64,000 nt of DNA from Rhodococcus sp. 14-2470-1b (GCF_002259415.1 NZ_NPFY01000016.1:124001-188000), one strand, 5' to 3'; counted from the stretch's first letter, positions 16,852 through 25,557 are shown. Numbers and translations are program-made. Notes: generated from the sequence alone by a model not told the origin.

Positions 16852-17340
16852 ATGCAGTCCATCACCGAGAAAGAGATCAGACAGTCGTTCGTGAACTGTT
16901 CCAAGGGCGACGCCAAACGACTGAACCTGCCATCCACCCTGACCGACACCGACTGGGAACAGTTGGATTTCCTCGGTTGGTCCGACCCGTCGTACGCAGG
17001 TCGAAGCTACATCGTCCTACCCAAGGGCGACGAGCTGGTCGGCGTCGCGCTCAAACACGAATCCGGCGGATCCGACCGCGCGCAGATGTGCACCATCTGC
17101 ACGACGACGCACTCACGCGGCGACGTATCGCTCATGACCGCCAAGAAGACCGGCGAATCAGGGCGGCGCGGAAACACCGTCGGCACCTACATGTGCACGG
17201 ACCTACTGTGCTCTCTGTACGCACGAGGCAAGAAGACCCCGGCGCTGGGCAACCGGTACCGCGAGAACCTCAGCACCGAGGAGCGCGTCGTACGGGTTCA
17301 GGAGAACATCGAAGCATTCATCGCCAGGCTGTACACCTGA
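16852..17340 (+). CDS. FBP-domain protein (FusB/EF-G-binding-like zinc finger)
   Basis: A 162-aa protein ending in a treble-clef-like zinc finger, with CTIC (about 82-85) and a second half YMCTDLLC (about 118-125). This is the arrangement of the FBP/FusB C-terminal domain that binds elongation factor G. In FusB the protein rescues EF-G from fusidic acid; here only the family assignment is supported. It lies 18 nt after the TetR gene and is probably co-transcribed. The last codons and the stop are part of a 15-bp tandem repeat that continues downstream. Confidence 0.8.
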   Translation: MQSITEKEIRQSFVNCSKGDAKRLNLPSTLTDTDWEQLDFLGWSDPSYAGRSYIVLPKGDELVGVALKHESGGSDRAQMCTICTTTHSRGDVSLMTAKKTGESGRRGNTVGTYMCTDLLCSLYARGKKTPALGNRYRENLSTEERVVRVQENIEAFIARLYT

Positions 17341-17391
17341 CAGCTGTACACCTGACAGCTGTACACCTGACAGCTGTACACCTGACAGCTG
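17328..17391 (+). repeat. 15-bp tandem repeat, 4 copies, spanning a stop codon
   Basis: Unit GCTGTACACCTGACA occurs at 17328-17342, 17343-17357, 17358-17372 and 17373-17387, followed by GCTG. All copies are identical. The first contains the last codons and TGA of the FBP gene; because 15 is a multiple of three, each copy repeats Leu-Tyr-Thr-stop in frame. Each unit can also fold as GCTGT/ACAGC. Confidence 0.95.
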
Positions 17392-17412
17392 CTTCACTCC
17401 CGCCGCCTCGGT

Positions 17413-17871
17413 CTAGCAGCTGCCGAGGCCGGCTGCGTCCAAACCGCGGAGCATCTGCTGCTGGTCCTCGGGAGGGACCGTCGACCAGCTCGGATTGGCC
17501 TGCAGCTGTGCGGAAATCCCCTGGACGGTCACGTCCCGCGGAGCTCCGGTGACAGCGAGGGCATCGATCGCGGCAAGGAACTGTTGGCAGGTCTCGACGT
17601 ACAGTTGCTCTCCGGTGGGCCGGTTCGACCCGTCACCCTGGTCGATGGGCAATTGCACGGGTGCCGGTGGGGGAGCGTCCGCCGGTGTGGTCTCGGGTAC
17701 GACGGATTCGGCCGGAGCGGCAGGCGGCGACTCCGCAGTCGTGGAAGGGGCGGGCGTCGCCGTCGTCGTCGACGTGGAGGGTGTGCTGGGCGCGGCCGAA
17801 GGCTGATCGTCCGAGCTGCATCCGGCAAGTGCTAGCACCACTACTGCGCCCGCGACAATGGTCCGCTTCAT
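17413..17871 (-). CDS. Secreted lipoprotein, Pro/Thr-rich, unknown function
   Basis: A 152-aa lipoprotein: signal peptide MKRTIVAGAVVVLALAGC with lipobox LAGC, then a 60-residue Ser/Thr/Pro/Ala-rich linker and a small C-terminal domain (LYVETCQQFLAAIDAL... ending GLGSC) whose two cysteines may form a disulfide. This resembles small mycobacterial DUF732-like exported proteins, but I do not assign a family. ATG 17871 was chosen because it directly starts the signal peptide. It lies 20 nt downstream of the alpha/beta hydrolase lipoprotein, probably in the same transcript. Confidence 0.8.
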   Translation of the reverse strand: MKRTIVAGAVVVLALAGCSSDDQPSAAPSTPSTSTTTATPAPSTTAESPPAAPAESVVPETTPADAPPPAPVQLPIDQGDGSNRPTGEQLYVETCQQFLAAIDALAVTGAPRDVTVQGISAQLQANPSWSTVPPEDQQQMLRGLDAAGLGSC

Positions 17872-17891
17872 GGCCAAGTGTGTACCAGACG

Positions 17892-18797
17892 TCACTCGAC
17901 ATCAGCCGCGTGGGAGGCAATGGCGTCGACCGTCGTGCGCCACGCGACCGAGCCGCTGTTCGTGAAATCTCCGTGCCCAGCCCCCGGCAGAACGATGACG
18001 TCGACAGTATCGCCCGCGGCGCGTGCGGCGTCGGCATAAGCCTTGCTCTGGTTCACGGACACGGTCTTGTCGGCGTCACCGTGGATTGCCGTCACCGGTG
18101 TGCCGATGGGCAGATGCGCGATCGGCGAGGCAACACGATAACGGTCGGGAACTTGATCGGGCATACCCCCGAGGAACGCGGGGACGAGTTTGTCGCCTCC
18201 GATGTTGGCTGCGCGTGCCATGTCGAAGACGCCGGCCATGATCGTCGCGCTGCGCGGCATGATCTTCGGCTGCGCACCGGGAGCCGACGCGTCCAGTGTG
18301 TGGCGTCCAGCCAACCACGCGGCGAGTTGGCCACCGGCCGAGTGGCCGGCCACATGAACTCGGTCCAGGTCCAACCGGCCGCCTGCTGCTTCCTGGACGG
18401 TGTTGGCCAGTGCTTCCATCGCATTGTCGACGTCGGCGAGTGTATCGCGGTAATTGCCGGTGCCACGGCGGTATTCGATGTTCCATACTGCAATTCCGCG
18501 GTCGGCGACGGCCTCGGAGATCGGTCCGAAATACGACTTGTCGTACCTCTGTTGCCACCCGCCACCGTGCACCATCACGACAACGGGCAGGGAGTCCGAG
18601 CCGTTGTCCGGCAGATACAGATCACCCACGTTGTCCTCGTCGGCGCCGTAGAGAAGCCTGATCGGTGGATCCGCCAGGGCAGGGATCAGTGCGGGCGACG
18701 GCGTCGGAATCGGGGGCGGTGTGTGCACTGTCGCCCCGCTGCAGCCGGCGGTCAACGCCACCGTCACGAGGAAGGCAGCGACACGTTTGTTTCTCAC
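17892..18797 (-). CDS. Lipid-anchored alpha/beta hydrolase (esterase/lipase-like)
   Basis: A 301-aa exported hydrolase. The signal peptide ends in lipobox LTAGC (about 15-19). The catalytic domain shows the oxyanion motif HGGGW, the nucleophile elbow GHSAGG, and late Asp and His candidates in HGDADKTV and GAGHGDF. The fold is of the hormone-sensitive-lipase/carboxylesterase type with small ester substrates likely. It overlaps the PHP gene by 4 bp upstream and is followed by a second lipoprotein gene. It probably acts outside the membrane on an unknown ester. Confidence 0.87.
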   Translation of the reverse strand: MRNKRVAAFLVTVALTAGCSGATVHTPPPIPTPSPALIPALADPPIRLLYGADEDNVGDLYLPDNGSDSLPVVVMVHGGGWQQRYDKSYFGPISEAVADRGIAVWNIEYRRGTGNYRDTLADVDNAMEALANTVQEAAGGRLDLDRVHVAGHSAGGQLAAWLAGRHTLDASAPGAQPKIMPRSATIMAGVFDMARAANIGGDKLVPAFLGGMPDQVPDRYRVASPIAHLPIGTPVTAIHGDADKTVSVNQSKAYADAARAAGDTVDVIVLPGAGHGDFTNSGSVAWRTTVDAIASHAADVE

Positions 18798-19804
18798 CGG
18801 CTCTCACCGGTCCACGCGAGAAGGTCCTCGGCCGACCAGGTGTTGACGACGCGTTCAGCCGGGACGCCCCGGGCCTCGGCGCGTAACGCCCCGTAACCCT
18901 GCCAATCGAGCTGACCGGGCGCATGTGCGTCGGTGTCGATCGAGAACAGACAGCCCCGCTCCAACGCGATGTCGATGAGGCGCTCCGGCGGGTCCTGACG
19001 CTCGGGCCTGGCGTTGATCTCCACGGCGGTGCCGAACTGCTTGCATCCTTCGAACACCACCTCGGCGTCGAACTTCGATTCCGGCCTCGTGCCCCGGCCT
19101 CCCTCGACGAGCCTGCCGGTGCAATGTCCCAAGACGTCGACGTGGGGGTTGGCGATTGCGTTGACCATGCGGCGGGTCATGGACTCGGAGTCGGCCCGCA
19201 GGTTCGAATGCACGCTGGCGACAACGATATCCAGTTCGGCGAGCAAGCCCTCGTCCTGATCCAGGCTGCCGTCGTCGAGGATGTCCACCTCGATACCGGT
19301 GAGAATTCGGAACGGCGCGAGTTCCTCGTTGAGTTCGGCAACGACGGCGAGTTGCTTCCTCAGCCGATCCGCCGACAATCCGTTGGCCACCTTGAGTCGG
19401 GGGGAATGATCGGTGAGCGCGCAGTACTCGTGACCGAGCCGAGCGGCAGTACGCATCATCTCCTCGATGCCGCTGCCGCCGTCGGACCAGTTGGAATGGG
19501 TGTGCAGATCCCCTTTGAGGGCGGACCGGAGATCGTTGTCGCCGATCGGCTCGGCCTCGGCGCGCTTCTCGGCAAGAAAGTCCGGTACATCGCCGGCCAG
19601 TGCCTGACGGATGATGAGTGACGTCTTGGCTCCGATGCCCGGCAACGCGGACCACGAATCGGTCTTCTGGCGCTCGGATCGTGCAGTCTCGCTCAATGAT
19701 TCGACCACGTCGGCAGCACGACGGTACGCCTTGACGCGGTGGGTATCCGCGCGCGAGCGCTCGAGCCAGTAGGCGATCTCGCGCAGAGCTTCGATCGGGT
19801 CCAT
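18794..19804 (-). CDS. PHP-domain phosphoesterase with HhH N-terminus
   Basis: A 336-aa protein. Residues 1-90 form a DNA-polymerase-X-like helix-hairpin-helix region (REIAYWLERSRAD..., LPGIGAKTSLIIRQAL), and the remainder is a PHP metallo-hydrolase with GDLHTHSNWSDG, ALTDHSPR, GIEVDIL, VVASVHSNL, HCTG and SIDTDAHAPG, giving a complete set of metal-binding His/Asp. No polymerase palm is present, so this is the stand-alone type related to the C-terminal part of bacterial PolX. A role in nucleic-acid or histidinol-phosphate-type ester hydrolysis is possible; the substrate is unknown. Confidence 0.85.
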   Translation of the reverse strand: MDPIEALREIAYWLERSRADTHRVKAYRRAADVVESLSETARSERQKTDSWSALPGIGAKTSLIIRQALAGDVPDFLAEKRAEAEPIGDNDLRSALKGDLHTHSNWSDGGSGIEEMMRTAARLGHEYCALTDHSPRLKVANGLSADRLRKQLAVVAELNEELAPFRILTGIEVDILDDGSLDQDEGLLAELDIVVASVHSNLRADSESMTRRMVNAIANPHVDVLGHCTGRLVEGGRGTRPESKFDAEVVFEGCKQFGTAVEINARPERQDPPERLIDIALERGCLFSIDTDAHAPGQLDWQGYGALRAEARGVPAERVVNTWSAEDLLAWTGESR

Positions 19805-19923
19805 GTCCCTATTGTCCAGCAGCGGGGTGACGACCCGACACGGCGGTATCGGACAAACTTCTCAGCAAGTTGCCAGGCGTACGAGCCCCCATCGAGTTGA
19901 AGGTGCAACTAGCATTGCGAGGC

Positions 19924-20610
19924 ATGACAAAGAAATGGTGGATAGCCGGCGCACTCGTCGTCGTGATCGCGCTCGGTGCGTACTTCGGTCCCAAGATCTA
20001 TGCGTCGTTCCAAGAGGACGATGCGCCCGCCGCGACGGTCTCGACCGAGGGAGCGCAAGCCGCCTCCACCGACGACCTGGACGGAACATGGACCATCGTC
20101 CCAGGCGACGCGTCGAACACGACGGCAGCGGGATACACCGTCGACGAGGTGCTCAACGGCTCCGACGTCACAGTGGTCGGCTCGACTCCAGACGTCAGCG
20201 GCGATGTCACGATCGCTGACACCACGCTCACCGACGGTGAGGTGACGGTCCAGACCGGGTCGATCACCACGGACAGTGACCGTCGCGACAACCAGTTCCG
20301 CGGCAACATCTTCGACACCGCGACCTACCCGACGGCGACGTTCACGTTCGATTCACCCGTCGATCTGTCGTCTCTCCCCAAGGACGGTACGACGGCCACC
20401 GTTACCGCGGAAGGGACGTTGACACTGAAGGATCAGTCCCGCCCGGTTTCGGTCGACATGGAGGTTCTGCAGTCCGGTGACACCCTCATCGCGTCGGGAA
20501 GCATCCCGACGACGTGGGCGGACTTCGGTATCGAGCCTCCGTCGCTCGGATTCGTGACCGTCGAGGGCTCGGGATCGGTCGACTTCCTGATCAACCTGAA
20601 CTCGAACTAG
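19924..20610 (+). CDS. Membrane-anchored YceI-family lipid-binding protein
   Basis: A 228-aa protein with one N-terminal membrane segment (MTKKWWIAGALVVVIALGAY), a short linker and a YceI lipocalin-like domain starting at LDGTWTIVPGD and ending in GSGSVDFLINLN. YceI proteins bind polyisoprenoid or other amphiphiles outside the cytoplasm. ATG 19924 was preferred over the longer frame from 19870 because it starts the membrane helix directly. The 3' end overlaps the opposing sterol-desaturase-like gene by 20 bp. Confidence 0.87.
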   Translation: MTKKWWIAGALVVVIALGAYFGPKIYASFQEDDAPAATVSTEGAQAASTDDLDGTWTIVPGDASNTTAAGYTVDEVLNGSDVTVVGSTPDVSGDVTIADTTLTDGEVTVQTGSITTDSDRRDNQFRGNIFDTATYPTATFTFDSPVDLSSLPKDGTTATVTAEGTLTLKDQSRPVSVDMEVLQSGDTLIASGSIPTTWADFGIEPPSLGFVTVEGSGSVDFLINLNSN

Positions 20611-21499
20611 TCTCTTTCGCCTCAGCCCTGCTCGGCGTCCACCCCGGCGGGCCGAGGACGAAACCGAATCGTTCACGCCACGACCGCGATGCCGCTACAT
20701 CCCGTGCGATGGAGCGGTATTCGTGTGTCTGAAGGGTCCAGATGTTGAATGTGTCGACCTTCTTCGTCAGGCCGTAATGCGGCCGCGCCACCTCGTCGGC
20801 GTAGCTGCCGAACAGCCTGTCCCACACGATGAAGATGCCGCCGTAGTTCTTGTCGAGATACTGCGGATCGTTCCCGTGATGCACCCGATGATGCGACGGC
20901 GTGTTGAACACGAACTCGATCACGCGAGGCAGCTTGTCGATCCGTTCCGTGTGAACCCAGAACTGATACACCAGGTTGATCGAGAAGCCTACGAACACCA
21001 TCCACGGCGGAATCCCCAACAACGGCAACGGAAGCCACATGACGATCTCGCCACTGTTGTTCCACTTCTGTCGGAGAGCAGTGCTGAAGTTGAAATACTC
21101 ACTGGAATGGTGCGCCTGATGCGTCGCCCAGATGATCCGCGTGCGGTGCGCAGTGCGGTGATACGCGTAGAAGAGGACATCGACGCCCACGATGAGAATC
21201 ACCCACGTGTACCAGGCGTCGGCCGGTAGATGCCACGGCGCGACGTACACGTACAGCGCCGTGTAACCGAACAGAGCCAAGGTCTTCCACACCGTCGTCG
21301 TCGCAATCGACACGACGCCCATCCCGAGGCTCGCCCGCGCATCGGCTCCCTTGTAGCTGCCCCTGTCGCCGTCCTCGAGCTTGATCGCGGCACACCACTC
21401 GATCACCAGAAGCAGAGCAAACGCCGGAATCGCCAACGCCACCGGATCGCGTAGCGGCTCGGGCAGCGCATTCCATGCAGACGTCACCCACTCGACCAT
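20591..21499 (-). CDS. Sterol desaturase / fatty acid hydroxylase family membrane enzyme
   Basis: A 302-aa di-iron membrane oxygenase with four or more hydrophobic segments and the family His boxes HRTAH, HQAHHS and HHRVHH. It probably hydroxylates or desaturates a lipid. The start at 21499 has AAAGGAG at an ideal distance; the much longer frame upstream is noise. A strong inverted repeat at 21515-21543 lies directly before the gene and looks like a repressor site. The substrate cannot be told from sequence; carotenoid, sterol and fatty acyl chains are all possible. Confidence 0.87.
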   Translation of the reverse strand: MVEWVTSAWNALPEPLRDPVALAIPAFALLLVIEWCAAIKLEDGDRGSYKGADARASLGMGVVSIATTTVWKTLALFGYTALYVYVAPWHLPADAWYTWVILIVGVDVLFYAYHRTAHRTRIIWATHQAHHSSEYFNFSTALRQKWNNSGEIVMWLPLPLLGIPPWMVFVGFSINLVYQFWVHTERIDKLPRVIEFVFNTPSHHRVHHGNDPQYLDKNYGGIFIVWDRLFGSYADEVARPHYGLTKKVDTFNIWTLQTHEYRSIARDVAASRSWRERFGFVLGPPGWTPSRAEAKETSSSSG

Positions 21500-21514
21500 C
21501 GTCTTGGCTCCTTT

Positions 21515-21543
21515 GCGTGACACTTGTAGATTAAGTGTAACGC
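21515..21543 (-). promoter_or_regulatory. TetR-like operator before the sterol-desaturase-like gene
   Basis: Arms GCGTGACACTT (21515-21525) and AAGTGTAACGC (21533-21543) are complementary at 10 of 11 positions around a 7-nt spacer. It lies 16 nt upstream of the start codon at 21499 and overlaps the probable promoter. No TetR gene is adjacent. Confidence 0.6.
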
Positions 21544-21582
21544 TTCGACGTGTCGTGGACCACACCCTGCCGGCCCTTTTCC

Positions 21583-21635
21583 GGACCGAACGTGGCATTT
21601 GGTCACTTGGAGTGACCGAACGGTTCATTCGGTCC
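21583..21635. repeat. Dispersed inverted repeat, family A copy 2
   Basis: Arms of about 25 nt (21583-21607 and 21611-21635), with roughly six mismatches, both carrying the GACCGAACG / TTCGGTCC core seen at 1817-1869 and 44938-45083. It sits between the divergent desaturase-like gene and the LuxR gene. Confidence 0.75.
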
Positions 21636-21672
21636 GAGTGACGCAGACCGCTGGACTTCAGGGAGCGAGGTG

Positions 21673-22842
21673 ATGAGGCGCGGCCTATCATCATCCATAC
21701 CGCGATTGGGCCCAACGGCGTGTGCCCTAGCGTCAGCGCTGTCTCTGCGCAGGAACGAAAGCAGCCCCGAGATGATGTCCAGCCCGCACAATCGATTTCG
21801 AAATCTCGCCGACCTCGGCCCCGCACTGGTTGCTGCGGACGATCTCGAGCAATTAGGAGATGCATACCTCACTTCGGTGGAGAGCGTATTCGACTTCCCG
21901 ATGAGAGCGCTGTATCTCTTCGACGATGGTGGCACGTCGCCTGCGTGGCATGCGTCTCGCAATGTGAGCGAGCGGTTCATGCGGACCTACGAACAGCTCG
22001 GGCGCCCGGTCGACCACGAACTACAGCAGGTGATGTCCAGTTCCGCCCCGGTCTACAACTTATCCGAGCAGTCGATCGACCAATGGGTGCAGACCGAGAT
22101 CTATCAACGAGTGGATCGGCTCGAGAACATGGTGCACGTCCTGAAGGCGCCGATCGTTGTCGACGGCAAAATCATCGGGACCATCGACTTCGCTTCGGAT
22201 CGGGTTGCCACCGAGGTGACCGATGTGGACATGCAGTTGATGGCCGTTGCGGCGGGAGTGGTGGGTGGCGCCGTCGCGGGATTGCGGAAGCGTAAGTATC
22301 TCGAGGATCGGTTGGCATCCGCAGCGTTCGCGATCGAGGCGGGTTCGTCGGCGCTGGTGTTCTTCAGTGCCGAGTCCAACGAACCGGTGCTCAATCCTGC
22401 AGCAACGAGGGTTGTGGGTGGACTGCAGGAAGGTCAGAACATCCTTTTCCGAATCCTGCGCGATATCGGGATATCGGGAGACGTCAGTCATCGTTCGTAT
22501 CTTGTCCGCTTGCTCAACGGCGAGAAGGACGTGTTGGAGAGCACGATCAGGGCGGTGCCTGACAGGCCCGGGGCTTACATGCTCGAGATTGCGCTCGAGT
22601 CCGCCGAGTCGCGGACCCGGGGAAACCAATTACAGTCGTTGACCATCAGAGAGTACGACGTCGCCGGTCTGGTCGCGGCGGGCTTTTCGGACAAGGATAT
22701 CGCCGACGAGTTGGTGCTCAGCCTCCACACGGTTCGACAGCACGTGAAGAACATATACACCAAGCTCGGCATCAGCACACGAGTCCACCTTGCTCGTCTG
22801 TACCACGGCATGGCTTCTCGGGCTGTGCCCGAGAAACCATGA
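21673..22842 (+). CDS. GAF-domain LuxR-type transcriptional regulator
   Basis: A 389-aa regulator: poorly conserved 35-residue lead, a GAF-like sensor region (about 45-190, including VHVLKAPIVVDGKIIGTIDFAS), a middle domain and a C-terminal LuxR/GerE HTH (about 325-380, TIREYDVAGLVAAGFSDKDI and HTVRQHVKNIYTKLGI). ATG 21673 has GGGAG 7 nt upstream; ATG 21772 is an alternative. It ends 9 bp before the end of the opposing dioxygenase-importer operon, so it is a natural candidate for its ligand-responsive activator. That link is inference. Confidence 0.85.
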   Translation: MRRGLSSSIPRLGPTACALASALSLRRNESSPEMMSSPHNRFRNLADLGPALVAADDLEQLGDAYLTSVESVFDFPMRALYLFDDGGTSPAWHASRNVSERFMRTYEQLGRPVDHELQQVMSSSAPVYNLSEQSIDQWVQTEIYQRVDRLENMVHVLKAPIVVDGKIIGTIDFASDRVATEVTDVDMQLMAVAAGVVGGAVAGLRKRKYLEDRLASAAFAIEAGSSALVFFSAESNEPVLNPAATRVVGGLQEGQNILFRILRDIGISGDVSHRSYLVRLLNGEKDVLESTIRAVPDRPGAYMLEIALESAESRTRGNQLQSLTIREYDVAGLVAAGFSDKDIADELVLSLHTVRQHVKNIYTKLGISTRVHLARLYHGMASRAVPEKP

Positions 22843-22851
22843 CGAGATGCT

Positions 22852-23721
22852 TCAGTTCTGTGCGAGAAGCGACTGGATCGCTTCGACGAAAGCGTCCGGC
22901 CGCTCGTATGCAGGCCAATGGCCGCATCGCGCCAACAGGCGGACGTCCGCGTGCTCGATATACGAGCCGATGGCAAGTGCTTGTTCGAACGGGACCATCC
23001 GATCGTGACGGCCGTGAACGACGGTGACCGGCATATCGAGCCGACTGAGCGCAGCCATGTTGCTGTGCGGCACGCTGACCGAATTACGTTCGGCCGCCCA
23101 GTGATCGGTGAGGGTCAGCCTCACAGTTTGTAGTGCGTCGACCAGTTCATCGGTCACGAGCGCGTTGTCGAACCACAACGCGCGCAGCATTCGTCGGAGC
23201 TTGTCCTCGTCCTCGGGATCGGCGTCGGCTTCCTGGTACAACCGCATCACTTCGGACGGAAACGGTGTCAAGAGGTACGGGTCGCCGCCCGTCGATGCGT
23301 GGCAGGCACCGATCAGCATTCTCGATACGCGATCGGGCTGCGCCAGAGCGATGTCGATCGCCGTGGTTGCGCCCATCGAACACCCGACGAACGGTGCTTC
23401 CTCGATACCCAGGTGATCGAGGACAGCCAGCACTGCCCGTGCGCTCACGTCGTGTACCGGTTCCTTGTATTCGACCGGCCCGGTGAGACCGTAGTTCGGG
23501 AGGTCGACGGCTATGCACCGAAAGCGGTCCTCGAGTAGCGGAAAGACTTTGTCGTACACGAGAGCGGCAGTGGCGCCGGGGCGGGGACCCCATGCCTGGA
23601 CGAAGACGAGCGGGGTGCCCCGTCCGCGGTCCTGGAATCCGATCTCCATCTCGTCGGTGGCGAGACTGTGTTGAAAACGGTTGTCGAGCAGAGCCATTGG
23701 GAACGCTGGCGCTGTTGTCAT
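22852..23721 (-). CDS. Alpha/beta hydrolase of the dioxygenase operon (second copy)
   Basis: A 289-aa hydrolase, last gene of the nine-gene operon. It has VFVQAWGPRPG in the oxyanion region, nucleophile elbow GCSMGAT, acid GRHDRMVP and catalytic His in CGHWPAYERP. The fold is that of meta-cleavage-product and ester hydrolases. ATG 23721 overlaps the reductase stop by 4 bp, which sets the start; the longer frame upstream is a shadow. The HGGGPG motif of true C-C hydrolases is absent here (present in gene 26956-27816), so ester or amide hydrolysis is at least as likely. Confidence 0.85.
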   Translation of the reverse strand: MTTAPAFPMALLDNRFQHSLATDEMEIGFQDRGRGTPLVFVQAWGPRPGATAALVYDKVFPLLEDRFRCIAVDLPNYGLTGPVEYKEPVHDVSARAVLAVLDHLGIEEAPFVGCSMGATTAIDIALAQPDRVSRMLIGACHASTGGDPYLLTPFPSEVMRLYQEADADPEDEDKLRRMLRALWFDNALVTDELVDALQTVRLTLTDHWAAERNSVSVPHSNMAALSRLDMPVTVVHGRHDRMVPFEQALAIGSYIEHADVRLLARCGHWPAYERPDAFVEAIQSLLAQN

Positions 23722-24953
23722 GCCACCGGCTCCTTCCCGAGGCGTCGTAGATCGGTTGTACTGTCGGCAAGGGCCTCTCGATCGACGCGGCTGCCGCGCT
23801 CCATGATGAGCATCGCGGCGCGGATGTCCCGCTGTGCATCCACACCGACCGCGCCGACGAGTCGATCGCCGTCGACATAGAAGGTCGATACGGCACCGCT
23901 TGCATGGCGTCGTTCCACGATGTCGGCCGTTTCGTCCACCCGGCCGGCGATCTGCACGTTGATTCCGAAGTGATCGGACCAGCACCACGGCACGTCGCAG
24001 TACGCGGTCGACGAACCCATCATCGCCCGAGCCGCAAACCTTCCCTGATTCTGGGCATTCATCCAGGTCCCGTGTCTGGTCCGTCCGCCCATGTACGGGT
24101 CGACGAAGTTGGCCACGTCCCCGGCCGCGAAGACACCGGGTACCGCAGACTCCAATCGCTCGTCGACCGGGAGACCACGGCCCGATCCGAACTGGGCGCG
24201 ATCGAGGTAGCCGAGGGAGGGGTGCTGTCCTATTGCGACGAGTACGACGTCGGTGGGAACGGTAACTCCGGAGTCGAGCGTCACCCCGGTCACCGCGTCG
24301 ATCCCGTCGATCGACGCCACCGTCGACGCCGACATCACGGTCAGCGCCGAACTCGCGTATCGCTCGGACAGTTCGGATGCGGTATGGCCACCTACCGTGC
24401 CGGTCAACGGAACTCGCGCCCGATCGATCCAAGTCACGTCGTTCCCGAGGGTGCACGCCGCCGAGGCGACTTCGGCCGCCAGGAAGCCGCCTCCGACGAC
24501 CGTGACACGGAGACGCCCGCGTCGTAGACGGTCACCGAGCGCCTCGCAATCGTCGACGGTCCGTAGCGTGTGAACCCCGGCGAGTGTCATGCCGGGCACG
24601 TTCAACTTCTTCGCCACGCCGCCGGTCGCGAGGAGCACCTTGTCCGCGCGGATCCGCAGTCCGCTCGACAGGACGACCGCGCCCTCGGAAGTGTCGACGG
24701 AACCGACGCGGTCGTTCATGACGAGATGGACGGCCATGTCCATCCAGTCCTCCCACGCACGGAGATCGGCGACCTCGACAGGTTTGGTGCCGACGAGACA
24801 TTCCTTCGACAGCGGTGGGCGCTCGTAGGGAAGGCGGCCTTCGTCCCCGATGAGGAATATCCGGTCCTCGAAACCGTCGCTGCGGAGAGTTTCAGCGGCG
24901 CGTGCACCCGCCATGCCGGCGCCGACGATCACAAATGACTTGGTGTTGGGCAT
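23718..24953 (-). CDS. Ferredoxin reductase of the ring-hydroxylating dioxygenase
   Basis: A 411-aa FAD/NAD(P)H oxidoreductase of the rhodocoxin/putidaredoxin reductase type. It has FAD motif IVGAGMAGARAAE at the N-terminus, the ERPPLSKE block, a second Rossmann motif VVGGGFLAAEVAS for NADH, and GVFAAGDVA near the C-terminal FAD contact. It would pass electrons from NADH to the Rieske ferredoxin encoded at 28889-29245. It lies 16 nt downstream of the beta subunit. The HGTWMNAQNQGRFAARAM and C-terminal reductase domain are intact. Confidence 0.92.
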   Translation of the reverse strand: MPNTKSFVIVGAGMAGARAAETLRSDGFEDRIFLIGDEGRLPYERPPLSKECLVGTKPVEVADLRAWEDWMDMAVHLVMNDRVGSVDTSEGAVVLSSGLRIRADKVLLATGGVAKKLNVPGMTLAGVHTLRTVDDCEALGDRLRRGRLRVTVVGGGFLAAEVASAACTLGNDVTWIDRARVPLTGTVGGHTASELSERYASSALTVMSASTVASIDGIDAVTGVTLDSGVTVPTDVVLVAIGQHPSLGYLDRAQFGSGRGLPVDERLESAVPGVFAAGDVANFVDPYMGGRTRHGTWMNAQNQGRFAARAMMGSSTAYCDVPWCWSDHFGINVQIAGRVDETADIVERRHASGAVSTFYVDGDRLVGAVGVDAQRDIRAAMLIMERGSRVDREALADSTTDLRRLGKEPVA

Positions 24954-24969
24954 AGCTCATTTCCTGGAA

Positions 24970-25557
24970 TCAGAAGAACACGCTGAGGTTCTTGGACAGG
25001 ATCAGGTTCTGGTCGAGCAGGATGATGCGATCGGCGATGCGGAAACTGTCGCCCTTCGCACGCAGGACATCCCGACGCTCGCCCGCCCAGAGATCGACCT
25101 CCGCTTCCAACCTGTTCCGATAGACGAAGAAGTTGGATCGGACGAAGTACTCGCCTTCGGTGGTACCCGGACGTAGCCGCACGTTCGTCACGAGGTGACG
25201 CGACCGCGACGGTGGATCCTCGGCCCAGTGCATCCCGGTTTCGAGCTGTTGCACGCGCATGTCGAGCGACTTGCGGTCGTCGTCGAAGTGCGCGACTTCG
25301 AGTCCGCCCATGTCGTCGGCCTCGTCCCTCTTGCGCTGACGTCGAAGCTGGTTGCGGCGGATCGGCATTCGGTAGTGTGAATCCTCGGTGAACAGATCCA
25401 CCCAGGCGCGCCACTGCCAGTCGTCGAGCAGCTCAGATTCCGCGTACAGGAACTGTTCGACGGCGTGTTGCAGCTCGAGCGGAGTCCGCTCCATGCCCAT
25501 CGAACGGAACTGAGGAGCCGAGATCGACTTCCTGGACTGCTCACCGGTGGTCAGCAT
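24970..25557 (-). CDS. Ring-hydroxylating dioxygenase, beta subunit
   Basis: A 195-aa small subunit with an NTF2-like fold: AVEQFLYAESELLDDWQWRAWVDLF, EDSHYRMPIR, TSRHLVTNVR-like SRSRHLVTNVRL and YRNRLEAEVDLWAGERRDVLR. It is structural, forming the alpha3-beta3 hexamer with the alpha subunit. The start overlaps the alpha stop by 17 bp, which indicates translational coupling. An alternative Met at residue 20 or 22 exists. Confidence 0.93.
   Translation of the reverse strand: MLTTGEQSRKSISAPQFRSMGMERTPLELQHAVEQFLYAESELLDDWQWRAWVDLFTEDSHYRMPIRRNQLRRQRKRDEADDMGGLEVAHFDDDRKSLDMRVQQLETGMHWAEDPPSRSRHLVTNVRLRPGTTEGEYFVRSNFFVYRNRLEAEVDLWAGERRDVLRAKGDSFRIADRIILLDQNLILSKNLSVFF

Noticed and set aside
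17328..17391. Tandem repeat considered as a CRISPR array
   Set aside because: Units are contiguous 15-mers with no spacers, and no cas genes are present.
23722..24456. Upstream extension of the second hydrolase into a 534-aa protein
   Set aside because: The extension overlaps the ferredoxin reductase in another frame and is Arg-rich without motifs; the 4-bp overlap start at 23721 is far better.
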